Below are positions 44,369 through 52,656 of a stretch of DNA of 64,000 bases, in pieces (the first letter of the stretch is position 1; each line of letters begins with the position of its first letter). The DNA is from Allokutzneria sp. A3M-2-11 16 (lineage in GTDB: Bacteria; Actinomycetota; Actinomycetes; Mycobacteriales; Pseudonocardiaceae), in NCBI RefSeq assembly GCF_024213555.1, contig NZ_JANAVO010000001.1, positions 1,860,001-1,924,000 of the forward strand. The letters run 5' to 3'. The notes under the pieces are model-generated. The model did no database searches. It was not told the DNA's origin and saw nothing but the letters and a program-made list of their open reading frames with translations. The translations under genes and the position numbers were made by a program.

Positions 44369-44496
44369 GTTCGCCTGTTGTGGGCGTCCGGCCACTCCCT
44401 GTAGCCCGAAGAAGGCCGCGTGGAGTAGCAGGGCACAATATGGCTTTCACGATCCGCGCCGCGTCTCTCGGCGCCTGAAATACAAGCGAGGGGTGC

Positions 44497-45645
44497 ATGC
44501 TGCTGCTCCGCCGCGGTGACGATGGTCCAGCCGTTGCCGAGATCCGAGCCACCCTCGTCACGCTGAAGCTGCTGCCTCCCGCGACCGGCTCCGGCCGCCC
44601 GGACGTCTTCGACGACGCCGTCGAGCACGCGGTGCGCACCTTCCAGCAGCAGCGCGGGCTGATCACCGACGGCATCGTCGGTCCCGCCACCTACCGCAGC
44701 CTCTGCGACGCCCGGTGGCGCCTCGGCGACCGCAACCTGGCCTACCTGGTGTCCAACCCGATGTGCGGGGACGACGTCTACGCGCTCCAGGAACGGATGC
44801 TGGAGCTCGGCTACAACGCCGGTCGGGCCGACGGGGTCTTCGGCAGCCAGACCGAGCACGCGCTGCGCAACTTCCAGCGCGACTACGGCCTGGTCGTGGA
44901 CGGCATGTGCGGTCCTGGCACGCTGCGCGCCCTGCGCCAGCTGTCCCCGCGCGCCCGCGGCGGCCGCCAGGTCTTCCTGCGCGAACAGGAGAACCTGCGC
45001 AACTCCGGCCCCCGGCTGAGCGGCAAGCGCATCGTGATCGACCCGGGCCACGGCGGCCAGGACCGCGGCGTGTTCGTCGCCGGTGTCGCCGAGGCCGACC
45101 TGGTCTGGGACCTCGCCCGCAGGCTCGAGGGCCGCATGGTCGCCACCGGCATGGAGGCGCTGCTCTCCCGCGGTGAGCAGGTGTGCCCCGCCGAGGCCGA
45201 CCGCGCCCAGTTCGCCAACAAGGCCGGCGCCGACCTGTTCCTGTCGCTGCACACCGACGCGAACCGGTCCCCGCTGGCCGAGGGCGTGTCGACCTACCAC
45301 TTTGGCACCGGCCAGGGCACCACGTCGTCCACCGTGGGGGAGGCGCTGGCCGGTTTCATCCAGCGCGAGCTCACCGCGCGGACCGGCCTGCTGGACTGCA
45401 ACACCCACCCCAAGACCTGGGAGACGCTGCGGCTGACCCGCTGCCCCGCGGTGCGGGTCGAGGTGGGTTACCTGACCAACGAGAACGACCGCCGCCGCCT
45501 GCTCGACCCGGCGTTCCGCGACATCGTGGCCGAGGGCATCCTCGTCGCGGTGAAGCGGCTCTACCTGCTCGGTGAGAACGACCAGCCGACCGGCACGTTC
45601 ACCTTCAAGGACCTGCTCCAGTACGAGTTGGCCAAGGCGGACTGA
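44497..45645 (+). CDS. cwlM: CwlM-like peptidoglycan regulator/amidase
   Basis: The 382-residue protein has two N-terminal peptidoglycan-binding domains (residues ~1-70 and ~85-150; FQQQRGLITDGIVGPATY and FQRDYGLVVDGMCGPGTL) and an amidase_3 domain (VIDPGHGGQDRG, LHTDAN, VRVEVGYLTN). It has no signal peptide. In mycobacteria the cytoplasmic homologue CwlM, when phosphorylated, activates MurA and so gates peptidoglycan synthesis; the same role is likely given the identical position. Zn-ligand residues appear present, so residual amidase activity cannot be excluded. The ATG at 44497 follows GCGAGGGG. Confidence 0.9.
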   Translation: MLLLRRGDDGPAVAEIRATLVTLKLLPPATGSGRPDVFDDAVEHAVRTFQQQRGLITDGIVGPATYRSLCDARWRLGDRNLAYLVSNPMCGDDVYALQERMLELGYNAGRADGVFGSQTEHALRNFQRDYGLVVDGMCGPGTLRALRQLSPRARGGRQVFLREQENLRNSGPRLSGKRIVIDPGHGGQDRGVFVAGVAEADLVWDLARRLEGRMVATGMEALLSRGEQVCPAEADRAQFANKAGADLFLSLHTDANRSPLAEGVSTYHFGTGQGTTSSTVGEALAGFIQRELTARTGLLDCNTHPKTWETLRLTRCPAVRVEVGYLTNENDRRRLLDPAFRDIVAEGILVAVKRLYLLGENDQPTGTFTFKDLLQYELAKAD

Positions 45646-45658
45646 GCCCACGACGCGA

Positions 45659-45688
45659 AGAAGCCCCGGCCACGAGGCCGGGGCTTCT
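45659..45688. terminator. bidirectional terminator between cwlM and the GNAT gene
   Basis: AGAAGCCCCGGCC, loop ACGA, GGCCGGGGCTTCT form a perfect 13-base stem. It sits between the convergent stops of cwlM and the acetyltransferase gene and so can serve both strands. Confidence 0.85.
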
Positions 45689-45703
45689 CGTCGTTGGTGG
45701 GCC

Positions 45704-46339
45704 TCAGCGCAGGCTGGACTCGGAGAGCGAAGCGGTGCTGGTGATGCTGACCTCGCCGAGCAGCCGCTCCAACGCGGCCTCGACGTCTTCCTTCCAGGTC
45801 AGGCCGGTGCGCAGCTCCAGGCGCAGCCGCGGCCAGCGCGGGTGCTCCCGCACCGTCTTGAACCCGACGCTGACCAGGAAGCCGGACGGGATCACACAGC
45901 TGTCCCTGTCCTTCTCCTGGGCGCTGCCGAACGCCTCGATCGCCCTCACGCCGCGGCGGGTGAGGTCCTTGGCCACGGCCTGGATGAGCATCCGGCCCAG
46001 CCCGGTGCCCTCGAACTCCGGCAGCACCTTCAGCGAGGTGAGCATGACCGCGTCCGGGCTGACCGGGGCGGTGGGGAAGGCGGCGGCGCGGGGGACGGCG
46101 TTGGGCGGCGCGTAGAGCACGAAACCCGCTGGCACGTTGTCGCTGTAGGCGATCCGGCCGCAGGAACCCCATTCCAGCAGGACGCTGGAGACCCAGGCTT
46201 CCTTCTCGAGCTCGGTCTGGCCGAACTCCTCGGCCTGCTCCTTGATATGCGGGGCCAGCTCCCAGAACACACAGCCCCGGCAGTGCCGAGGCAGATGGTC
46301 CAGGTTGTCCAGCGTGACGCTGTCGACGCGTCGCGACAC
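45704..46339 (-). CDS. GNAT family acetyltransferase
   Basis: The 211-residue cytoplasmic protein has the GNAT acetyl-CoA motif in EFEGTGLGRMLIQAVAKDL and a conserved N-terminal HCRGCVFWEL with two Cys that is characteristic of the actinobacterial homologues found beside cwlM (Rv3916c position). The GTG at 46339 follows GGGGAGG; longer starts to 46438 would replace this good site. The acceptor substrate is unknown. The gene is divergent from an aminotransferase gene that is not part of the usual conserved block. Confidence 0.85.
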   Translation of the reverse strand: MSRRVDSVTLDNLDHLPRHCRGCVFWELAPHIKEQAEEFGQTELEKEAWVSSVLLEWGSCGRIAYSDNVPAGFVLYAPPNAVPRAAAFPTAPVSPDAVMLTSLKVLPEFEGTGLGRMLIQAVAKDLTRRGVRAIEAFGSAQEKDRDSCVIPSGFLVSVGFKTVREHPRWPRLRLELRTGLTWKEDVEAALERLLGEVSITSTASLSESSLR

Positions 46340-46513
46340 CTGACCTCCCCGCAGAAGGACGTCACTCGCCTTCTCCGACGAGAACGCTAACCAGCATAGG
46401 CGCGCCGGGCCCACGGCCGAAAGTGACATAGCCAGCATGGTGGGGCCGCCCCGACCGGCGTCTTTCTAGACTAGACCGACGTTGTCGGTGTGCACGGCCC
46501 CAGGGAGCGCCGC

Positions 46514-47857
46514 ATGAACCTACCGGGACAGGGACCTGAGCAGCAAAGCAACCCTTCGGTTGTGGCAGCTGCGGGTCGCAGCCTCGACCCGCACGTTCAG
46601 CGCTACGCGGCCAGGACCGCGGGCATGACCGCGTCGGAGATCCGCGCCCTGTTCGCCGTCGCCAGCCGCCCCGAGGTGGTCTCGCTGGCGGGCGGGATGC
46701 CGTACCTGGCCGCGCTGCCGATGGACTCGCTGGCCACCGACGTGGCCGAGCTGATCGCGACCGAGGGCCAGCAGGCCCTCCAGTACGGCTCCGCCCAGGG
46801 CATTCCGCAGCTGCGCGAGCAGATCTGCGAGGTCATGGCGTTGGAGGGCATCTCGGCCCACCCGGACGACGTCGTGGTGACCGTCGGCTCGCAGAGCGCG
46901 CTGGACATGGTGACCAGGATCTTCTGCGATCCGGGCGACGTGGTGCTCGCCGAGGCCCCGTCCTACGTCGGCGCGCTCGGCACCTTCACCGCCTACCAGG
47001 CCGAGGTCGTGCACGTCGAGATCGACGACAACGGCCTGATCCCGTCCGCGCTCAGCGCCGCGCTGGACGCCGTGCGGGCCGGCGGCAGGCGGGTGAAGTT
47101 CCTCTACACGATCCCCAACTTCCACAACCCCGGCGGCGTGACCCTCTCGGTGGAGCGCCGCCCGGAGATCCTGCGCATCTGCGCCGAGCACAACGTGCTG
47201 ATCATCGAGGACAACCCGTACGGGCTGCTCGGGTTCGACGGGCAGACCTACCCGGCGCTGCGCGCGAGCGAGCCGGACAACGTGGTGTACCTCGGCTCGT
47301 TCTCCAAGACGTTCGCGCCCGGGCTCCGGGTGGGCTGGGCGCTCGCGCCGCACGCCGTGCGGGAGAAGCTGGTGCTGGCCGCCGAGTCCGCGACGCTGTG
47401 CCCGCCGACGATCACCCAGGCCGTGGTGGCGAAGTACCTGGCCAAGCACGACTGGAAGGGCCAGATCAAGGTCTACCAGCAGGCCTACCGCGAGCGCCGG
47501 GACGCGATGCTCACCGCGCTCGAACAGCACCTGCCCGCTGGCTGCACCTGGACCAGGCCGGACGGCGGCTTCTACGTGTGGCTGACCGTGCCGGAAGGCA
47601 TCGACACGAAGGCGATGCTGCCGAGGGCGGTGACCCAGCGCGTGGCCTACGTGCCGGGCACGGCGTTCTACGGCGACGGGTTCGGCAGCAGGAAGATGCG
47701 GTTGTCGTTCTGCTACCCGACCCCGGAGCGGATCCGGGAGGGGGTGCGGCGGCTGGCGACGGTGCTCGAAGGCGAGCTCGAACTGCTGCGCACGTTCGGA
47801 ACGGTGACGACGCGGCAGCTCAGCGGCCCGCAGTCGCCCGCGCCGGATACTGCCTGA
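46514..47857 (+). CDS. PLP-dependent aminotransferase (Aro8/2-aminoadipate type)
   Basis: The 447-residue enzyme is a fold-type I aminotransferase. The PLP lysine lies in GSFSKTFAPGLRVGW, with other PLP contacts in YTIPNFHNPGGVT, EDNPYG and RLSFCYP. There is no N-terminal GntR domain, so it is not a MocR regulator. Relatives use aromatic amino acids, leucine or 2-aminoadipate; the exact substrate is unclear. The ATG at 46514 follows AGGGAGCG. It is followed by a cluster of DnaA boxes and a D-Ala-D-Ala ligase gene, and both genes are an addition to the conserved cwlM-parB interval. Confidence 0.87.
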   Translation: MNLPGQGPEQQSNPSVVAAAGRSLDPHVQRYAARTAGMTASEIRALFAVASRPEVVSLAGGMPYLAALPMDSLATDVAELIATEGQQALQYGSAQGIPQLREQICEVMALEGISAHPDDVVVTVGSQSALDMVTRIFCDPGDVVLAEAPSYVGALGTFTAYQAEVVHVEIDDNGLIPSALSAALDAVRAGGRRVKFLYTIPNFHNPGGVTLSVERRPEILRICAEHNVLIIEDNPYGLLGFDGQTYPALRASEPDNVVYLGSFSKTFAPGLRVGWALAPHAVREKLVLAAESATLCPPTITQAVVAKYLAKHDWKGQIKVYQQAYRERRDAMLTALEQHLPAGCTWTRPDGGFYVWLTVPEGIDTKAMLPRAVTQRVAYVPGTAFYGDGFGSRKMRLSFCYPTPERIREGVRRLATVLEGELELLRTFGTVTTRQLSGPQSPAPDTA

Positions 47858-47864
47858 CACGGAG

Positions 47865-47938
47865 TTGTCCACAGCTGTCCACCGATAGTGGCTAGTTGTC
47901 CCCAGAATGGGGCCGAGTTGTCCACAGGGTTGTCCACT
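47865..47938 (+). other. cluster of DnaA-box-like 9-mers upstream of ddl
   Basis: Five 9-mers in one orientation lie within 74 bases: TTGTCCACA (47865 and 47918), CTGTCCACC (47875), TTGTCCCCA (47896) and TTGTCCACT (47930). TTGTCCACA is the preferred actinobacterial DnaA box. They fill the gap before the ddl start, so DnaA could act on the ddl promoter or be titrated here. Confidence 0.65.
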
Positions 47939-47962
47939 GCCAGGTCATCACGAGGAGTAAGG

Positions 47963-48910
47963 GTGTCGGATCGCTGGATCGCCGTGTTGTCCGGCGGGCT
48001 CTCGCACGAGCGCGAGGTCTCCCTGCGGTCGGGACGGAGGCTCTCAGCGGCCCTACGCGGCACCGGTCTGGTCGTCGAGGAGTGGGACGCCGACGGCACG
48101 CTGCTGAGCCGTCTGCGGGGCTCTCGGCCCGACGCGGTGGTGGTCGCGCTGCACGGCGGCGAGGGCGAGAACGGCGCCGTGCAGTCGGTGCTGGAGCTGA
48201 CCGGCGTCCCGTTCGTCGGAACCGACTCGAAGGCGTGCCGCCGGGCCTGGGACAAGCCGACCGCCAAGGCCGAGCTCGCCCGCTCCGGGCTGGCAACGCC
48301 GGACTGGGTGGTGCTGCCGCACAGCACCTTCCGGGTGCTCGGGGCACAGTCGGTGCTCGACTCGCTGGTCGACCGGCTCGGCCTGCCGCTGATCCTCAAG
48401 CCGGACCAGGGCGGCTCGGCCCTGGGGGCCCGCGTGGTGCGCGACGCGACGGAACTGCCCGCGGCGATGGTCGGCTGCCTGGCCTACGGCGACACCGTCA
48501 TGGCCGAGCGCTACATCGAGGGCGTCGAGGTCGCGGTGAGCGTCGTCGACAGCCTGGACGGACCGGTGGCCCTGCCCGCGGTGGAGATCGTCCCGGAGAG
48601 CGGCCTCTACGACTACGCGGCGCGCTACACCGCCGGGCTCACCCACTACCACGCGCCCGCGCGGCTCGCCGAGGCCGAGGCGAAGTCGGTGGGGGAGCTG
48701 GCCGTCGCGGCGCACCGGCTGCTCGGTCTGCGGGACGTGTCGCGGACGGACGCGATCGTGGCCGCGGACGGCACCGTGCACTTCCTCGAAGTGAATGTCT
48801 CGCCCGGACTGACCGAGACCTCGCTGCTGCCAATGGCGGTCGAGGCGTCCGGGCGTTCGCTCGGCGAGGTCTTCGCCGGACTCGTCGAGAAGGCCATCGC
48901 TCGCGGCTGA
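47963..48910 (+). CDS. ddl: D-alanine--D-alanine ligase
   Basis: The 315-residue ATP-grasp enzyme joins two D-alanines for the peptidoglycan stem. It keeps the family residues in order: GGLSHEREVSLRSG, LHGGEGENGAVQSVLEL, GVPFVGT, KPDQGGSALGARVV, YDYAARYTAG and the metal site FLEVNVSPGLTETSLLPMA. The Tyr in YDYAARY is as in D-Ala-adding ligases. The GTG at 47963 follows GAGGAGTAAGG. It lies next to cwlM and parB, linking wall precursor supply with the segregation locus. Another ddl elsewhere in the genome cannot be excluded. Confidence 0.88.
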   Translation: MSDRWIAVLSGGLSHEREVSLRSGRRLSAALRGTGLVVEEWDADGTLLSRLRGSRPDAVVVALHGGEGENGAVQSVLELTGVPFVGTDSKACRRAWDKPTAKAELARSGLATPDWVVLPHSTFRVLGAQSVLDSLVDRLGLPLILKPDQGGSALGARVVRDATELPAAMVGCLAYGDTVMAERYIEGVEVAVSVVDSLDGPVALPAVEIVPESGLYDYAARYTAGLTHYHAPARLAEAEAKSVGELAVAAHRLLGLRDVSRTDAIVAADGTVHFLEVNVSPGLTETSLLPMAVEASGRSLGEVFAGLVEKAIARG

Positions 48911-48919
48911 CACGGCAAA

Positions 48920-48965
48920 GGGGCCTCCGGACGCTCATCGCGTCTCGGAGGCCCCATTTTCATTT
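48920..48965. terminator. terminator between ddl and parB
   Basis: GGGGCCTCCG and CGGAGGCCCC form a perfect stem (48920-48929, 48946-48955), followed by the T-rich ATTTTCATTT. It closes ddl and lies 33 bases from the convergent parB stop. Confidence 0.85.
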
Positions 48966-48997
48966 CGTCACCGTGACAAAACGACCCAGTGTGACGG

Positions 48998-49969
48998 CTA
49001 GGCCCCGTTTTGTGTCCGATTTGCCCCATTCGGCTGCATCATCGCCACGATGCGTTCGAGGTCGTCCACCGAGCCGAACTCGACCACGATCCGGCCCTTG
49101 CGCTTGCCGAGTTCGACCTTCACCCGGGTCTCGAAACTGTCCGACAGTCGCTCGGCCAGATCCTGGAGACCGGGCGCGTGCATCGGCTTGCGGGCAGCGG
49201 GCTTCGGCTTGGCGGGCAGCTCGCTCTTCGCGAGGGTGACCGCCTCCTCGGTGGCCCGCACCGACATGCCCTCGGCGACGATGCGCGCCGCCAGCTCCTC
49301 CTGGCCGCCGGAATCCTCCAGGCCGAGCAGGGCGCGGGCGTGCCCGGCGGAGAGCACCCCGGCCGCCACCCGCCGCTGCACGGGGAGGGGGAGCTTCAGC
49401 AACCGGATCATGTTGGTGATGACCGGGCGGCTGCGGCCGATCCGCGAGGCCAGTTCCTCGTGGGTGACCTCGAACTCCTCCAGCAGCTGCTGGTAGGCCG
49501 CCGCCTCTTCGAGCGGGTTCAGCTGGACGCGGTGGATGTTCTCCAGCAGCGCGTCCCGGAGCATCGCGTCGTCGGCGGTCTGCCGGACGATGGCCGGGAT
49601 CTTGGTCAGCCCGGCCTGCTTGGACGCACGCAGCCGCCGCTCGCCCATGACGAGCTCGTAGGAGTTGCGGGAGAGCTCGCGCACGACGATCGGCTGCATG
49701 AGGCCGAACTCGCGGATCGAGTGCTCCAGCTCGGCCAGCGCCTCGTCGTCGAAGACCTGGCGCGGCTGCTTCGCGTTGGTCTTGATCTCCGGGATCGGCA
49801 CCTCGCGGTAGACCGCGCCCGCGACCTTCCCGGTGAACTCCTCCGGCTTCCCGCCCTCGCGGTTGGCCACGGCGAGTCCGCCGCCCGCCGCCGCTCCGGC
49901 ACCGCCCGGGGGGCCCTGGGGGATCAGGGCGGCGAGCCCCCGTCCGAGGCCGCCTTTCCGTTCGCTCAT
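48998..49969 (-). CDS. parB: chromosome partitioning protein ParB
   Basis: ParB binds parS sites, spreads as a CTP-dependent clamp, and loads condensin for chromosome segregation. The 323-residue protein starts with the ParA-interacting motif [14 protein letters not shown]. It then shows the CTP-binding ParB domain ([37 protein letters not shown]), a helix-turn-helix ([21 protein letters not shown]), and a C-terminal dimerisation part. The ATG at 49969 overlaps the parA stop by four bases. Four parS sites are in this window. Confidence 0.96.
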   Translation of the reverse strand: MSERKGGLGRGLAALIPQGPPGGAGAAAGGGLAVANREGGKPEEFTGKVAGAVYREVPIPEIKTNAKQPRQVFDDEALAELEHSIREFGLMQPIVVRELSRNSYELVMGERRLRASKQAGLTKIPAIVRQTADDAMLRDALLENIHRVQLNPLEEAAAYQQLLEEFEVTHEELASRIGRSRPVITNMIRLLKLPLPVQRRVAAGVLSAGHARALLGLEDSGGQEELAARIVAEGMSVRATEEAVTLAKSELPAKPKPAARKPMHAPGLQDLAERLSDSFETRVKVELGKRKGRIVVEFGSVDDLERIVAMMQPNGANRTQNGA

Positions 49970-50862
49970 GTCCGCTCCATCTGCGTGCCCCGGATGGCCA
50001 GCTCGCGACCGGCGTCGAGGTAGCTCATCGCTCCACGTGAACCCGGATCGTAAGCGAGCACCGTCTGTCCGAAGCCCGGCGCCTCCGAGACCTTCACGCT
50101 TCTGGGGATGACCGTCTTCAGCACGTGGTCCCCGAAGTGCGACCGGACCTCGGCGGTGACCTGGTCGGCCAGCTTGGTGCGCCCGTCGTACATCGTCAGC
50201 AGGATCGTGGAGACGTCCAGCGTCGGGTTCAGGTGCGCCTGCACCAGCTCGATGTTGCGCAGCAGCTGGCCGAGTCCCTCCAGGGCGTAGTACTCGCACT
50301 GGATCGGGATGAGCACCTCGCGGGCCGCCACGAGCGCGTTCACCGTGAGCAGGCCGAGCGACGGCGGGCAGTCGATGAAGACGTAGTCCGGGCGGAGCTC
50401 GTCCAGCGCCTCGGGGGAGAGGGCCTCCTTGAGCCGCCCCTCCCGGTTCGGCATGGAGACCAGTTCGATCTCCGCGCCGGCCAGGTCGATGGTGGCCGGG
50501 ACGCAGTAGAGGTTGTCGGACTGGCTGCTGACCGCGGCCGCGTCGGACACCGAGATCTCGCCGATCAACACCTCGTAGATGGACGGGGTGCCGGAGCGGT
50601 GCTCGACGCCCAGGGCGGTGCTGGCGTTGCCCTGCGGGTCGAGGTCGATCACGAGGACCTTCAGGCCGTGTATGGCCAAGGCCGCGGCCAGGTTGACGGT
50701 GCTCGTGGTCTTACCGACGCCGCCCTTCTGGTTGGCGACGGTGAGGATCCGGCGCCGGGCGGGCTGGGGGAGTTGCTGCGCGTCGGGGTGGAGCACCTTG
50801 GTGGCCCTGGCGGCCTCCTCGGCGATCGGGGTCCACCCGGAGAACTGGTCGGAGGTCGTCAC
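49966..50862 (-). CDS. parA: chromosome partitioning ATPase ParA
   Basis: ParA is a Walker-type ATPase that moves ParB-parS complexes along the nucleoid. The protein of ~298 residues has the deviant Walker A KGGVGKTT, then [28 protein letters not shown], and the C-terminal [13 protein letters not shown]. The GTG at 50862 is chosen for its GGAGAGGGG upstream site. A longer form is possible: in frame upstream the codons for VPRET are created by a parS site, exactly as the N-terminal VSRET of mycobacterial ParA, so a start at the GTG at 50937 or farther should be considered. Confidence 0.93.
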   Translation of the reverse strand: MTTSDQFSGWTPIAEEAARATKVLHPDAQQLPQPARRRILTVANQKGGVGKTTSTVNLAAALAIHGLKVLVIDLDPQGNASTALGVEHRSGTPSIYEVLIGEISVSDAAAVSSQSDNLYCVPATIDLAGAEIELVSMPNREGRLKEALSPEALDELRPDYVFIDCPPSLGLLTVNALVAAREVLIPIQCEYYALEGLGQLLRNIELVQAHLNPTLDVSTILLTMYDGRTKLADQVTAEVRSHFGDHVLKTVIPRSVKVSEAPGFGQTVLAYDPGSRGAMSYLDAGRELAIRGTQMERT

Positions 50863-50916
50863 CGCGTGTTGCCCCTCTCCGGCATTCGGCGCGCTGTGCG
50901 CCCCGTACGAACCCAC

Positions 50917-50932
50917 TGTTTCACGTGGAACA
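50917..50932. other. parS site upstream of (or within) parA
   Basis: TGTTTCACGTGGAACA matches the parS consensus with one changed base. It lies between the rsmG stop and the parA start chosen here, and in the parA frame it encodes VPRET. Confidence 0.85.
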
Positions 50933-50959
50933 TCCACCGCTCCGTTCTGCGACTCACGC

Positions 50960-51673
50960 TCACCGATCCTTCCTCCTGCGCCGCCGGGCATCACGGCCGC
51001 GGTCGACCTCGACCCGCGGTACGAGCACCACCGTGGTCGGCACCTCCAACACCCCGTCGCCCCGGGTGACAACCTCCGGGTCGCCACCACCGGCCGCCTT
51101 CACCTCGCGGGCGTCCCGCTCGATCTCCTCGGCCGCGCTGGCGCCCTTGAGTGCCACCAGCAGACCACCGGTCCGCGCCAGCGGCAGGCACCACGCCGCG
51201 AGCTTGGCCAGCGGTGCGACCGCCCGGGCAGTCACCACATCGGCGCCCCCGTGGGCCGTCCGCACCGCCTTCTCCTCGGCGCGGCCACGGACGACGGTGA
51301 CCGAGGACAGTCCCAGGTCGTCCGTCACGTCCTCCAGCCAGCCCACCCGGCGAGCCATCGGCTCCAGCAGCGTCAGCCGCAGATCCGGCCGGACGATCGC
51401 CAGCGGGATGCCCGGCAGTCCGGCTCCGGAGCCGACGTCAACCACGCGCGCGCCCTCCGGGAAGAGATCGCTGATCACCGCCGAGTTCATCAGGTGCCGA
51501 TCCCACAGCCGGTCCACCTCGCGGGGACCGATGAGTCCGAGCTCGACGCCGCGCTGCGCCAGCAGGTCGTGGAACCGTACCGCGAGCTCCAGGCGCGACC
51601 CGAACACCTGATCCGCTCCGGACGGGGGGCCTGTGGGTGTCGGCGCGGACGGACGCTGTTCGGTTTCGTTCAT
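50960..51673 (-). CDS. rsmG: 16S rRNA (guanine527-N7) methyltransferase
   Basis: RsmG methylates G527 of 16S rRNA; its loss is known to give low-level streptomycin resistance. The 237-residue protein shows the SAM motif [30 protein letters not shown] before it, and VTARAVAPL. The C-terminus is extended and very basic (RRRRRKDR). The ATG at 51673 follows GGAGAGAG. It is upstream of parA on the same strand, with two parS sites just before it, the standard order at actinobacterial origins. Confidence 0.95.
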   Translation of the reverse strand: MNETEQRPSAPTPTGPPSGADQVFGSRLELAVRFHDLLAQRGVELGLIGPREVDRLWDRHLMNSAVISDLFPEGARVVDVGSGAGLPGIPLAIVRPDLRLTLLEPMARRVGWLEDVTDDLGLSSVTVVRGRAEEKAVRTAHGGADVVTARAVAPLAKLAAWCLPLARTGGLLVALKGASAAEEIERDAREVKAAGGGDPEVVTRGDGVLEVPTTVVLVPRVEVDRGRDARRRRRKDR

Positions 51674-51693
51674 CTCTCTCCAGCTCGCGGTTG

Positions 51694-51754
51694 CGTTTCA
51701 CGTGAAACATGGCGCTCCGCGTGGCGAACGCATCGCCGTGTTTCACGTGAAACG
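51694..51754. other. two perfect parS sites upstream of rsmG
   Basis: GTTTCACGTGAAAC occurs exactly at 51695-51708 and 51740-51753, 45 bases apart. This is the full palindromic ParB-binding consensus. The pair lies just upstream of the rsmG-parA-parB operon and about 5 kb from oriC. Confidence 0.93.
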
Positions 51755-52086
51755 AGTATCGGGGGTCCGCCCGGGGCCACCCGCTCCGGCTCGCCGCTCA
51801 TGCGCCAACGGGCGCGGCGAACGCGCCACCGGCCAAGCATCACGGGTCCGAAGCGAGAAGGGAAGCGGATGGCGGGCGAGGTGAACCTCGTTACGCGCCG
51901 CGTAGCGAGGGTGGCTTTCGCCCGGTGCGGGTTCCCCCGAAAACAAGGGTCCTCTGCGGCGGGTGAGGCGGTCAAGCTGAGCGGGGGCTTGGGCGGAGAT
52001 TCGCTCGCCAGTTCCTTCGTCCGGGGCAGCCTGGCATACGAAAGGGCCCCGCGGTCGGCGACCACGGGGCCCTTCGGGGTGCTGCG
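51755..52086. other. non-coding stretch between rsmG and khpB
   Basis: No gene is supported here; a 131-codon minus-strand frame has poor codon usage and lacks a start signal. The stretch holds a 12-base stem at 51886-51910 (CCTCGTTACGCG, CGCGTAGCGAGG, one mismatch) of unknown role and the khpB terminator near its end. The rsmG promoter must be in its first part, next to the parS pair. Confidence 0.5.
52039..52076 (-). terminator. terminator after khpB
   Basis: CGAAAGGGCCCCG and CGGGGCCCTTCG pair with one bulged A around a 13-base loop. The hairpin lies 11 bases past the khpB stop and ends the rpmH-rnpA-yidD-yidC-khpB operon. Confidence 0.85.
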
Positions 52087-52629
52087 TCAGGAAGTGCGGA
52101 ACACGACCACGCGGCGGTTGGGCTCCTCGCCCTCGCTCTCGCTGTGCACGCCGGTCACGCTCGCGACCGCGTCGTGCACGACCTTGCGCTCGAACGGGGT
52201 CATCGGGCGCATGCGGATGGACTTCTCGGTCTCCAGGACCTTCTCCGCGGTGGACCGGCCGAGCTCGCTCAGCTCCTCCCGGCGCTTGGCCCGCCAGCCC
52301 GCGACGTCGAGCATCAGCCGGCTGCGCACCCCGGTGGCCTGCTGCACCGCGAGGCGGGTCAGCTCCTGGAGGGATTCCAGTCCCTCGCCGCGGCGACCGA
52401 CCAGCTTCTCCAGATCCTCACCACCGTCGATGCTCACCACGGCGCGACCGGCCTCGACGTCGAGGTCGATGTCCCCGTCGTAGTCGAGCAGGTCGAGCAA
52501 CCGCTCCAGGTAGTCCCCGGCGACGTCGCCCTCGCGCACGAGCAGCGACTCGCCGCCCTCGGCCTCAGCGGCTGAACCGGTGGCGTCGGTTCGCACGTCC
52601 GCATCCGCGGCCTGCAAGGTCTCCGACAC
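52087..52629 (-). CDS. khpB: KhpB/Jag RNA-binding protein
   Basis: This cytoplasmic protein of 180 residues has a KH domain (VVSIDGGEDLEKLVGRRGEGLESLQELTRLA) and a C-terminal R3H domain (RPMTPFERKVVHDAVASV, with ...GEEPNRRVVV). Jag/KhpB proteins bind RNA and influence cell-wall synthesis and division in Gram-positive bacteria. The GTG at 52629 follows GAGAGGAG. It is 27 bases after yidC in the conserved operon. Confidence 0.93.
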   Translation of the reverse strand: MSETLQAADADVRTDATGSAAEAEGGESLLVREGDVAGDYLERLLDLLDYDGDIDLDVEAGRAVVSIDGGEDLEKLVGRRGEGLESLQELTRLAVQQATGVRSRLMLDVAGWRAKRREELSELGRSTAEKVLETEKSIRMRPMTPFERKVVHDAVASVTGVHSESEGEEPNRRVVVFRTS

Positions 52630-52656
52630 GGTTTCTCCTCTCAACTGGCAGCCGCC

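Noticed and set aside
51670-52065. A 131-codon minus-strand frame between rsmG and khpB
   Set aside because: It reads across two parS sites, has no ribosome-binding site, and shows no recognisable domain or good codon usage.
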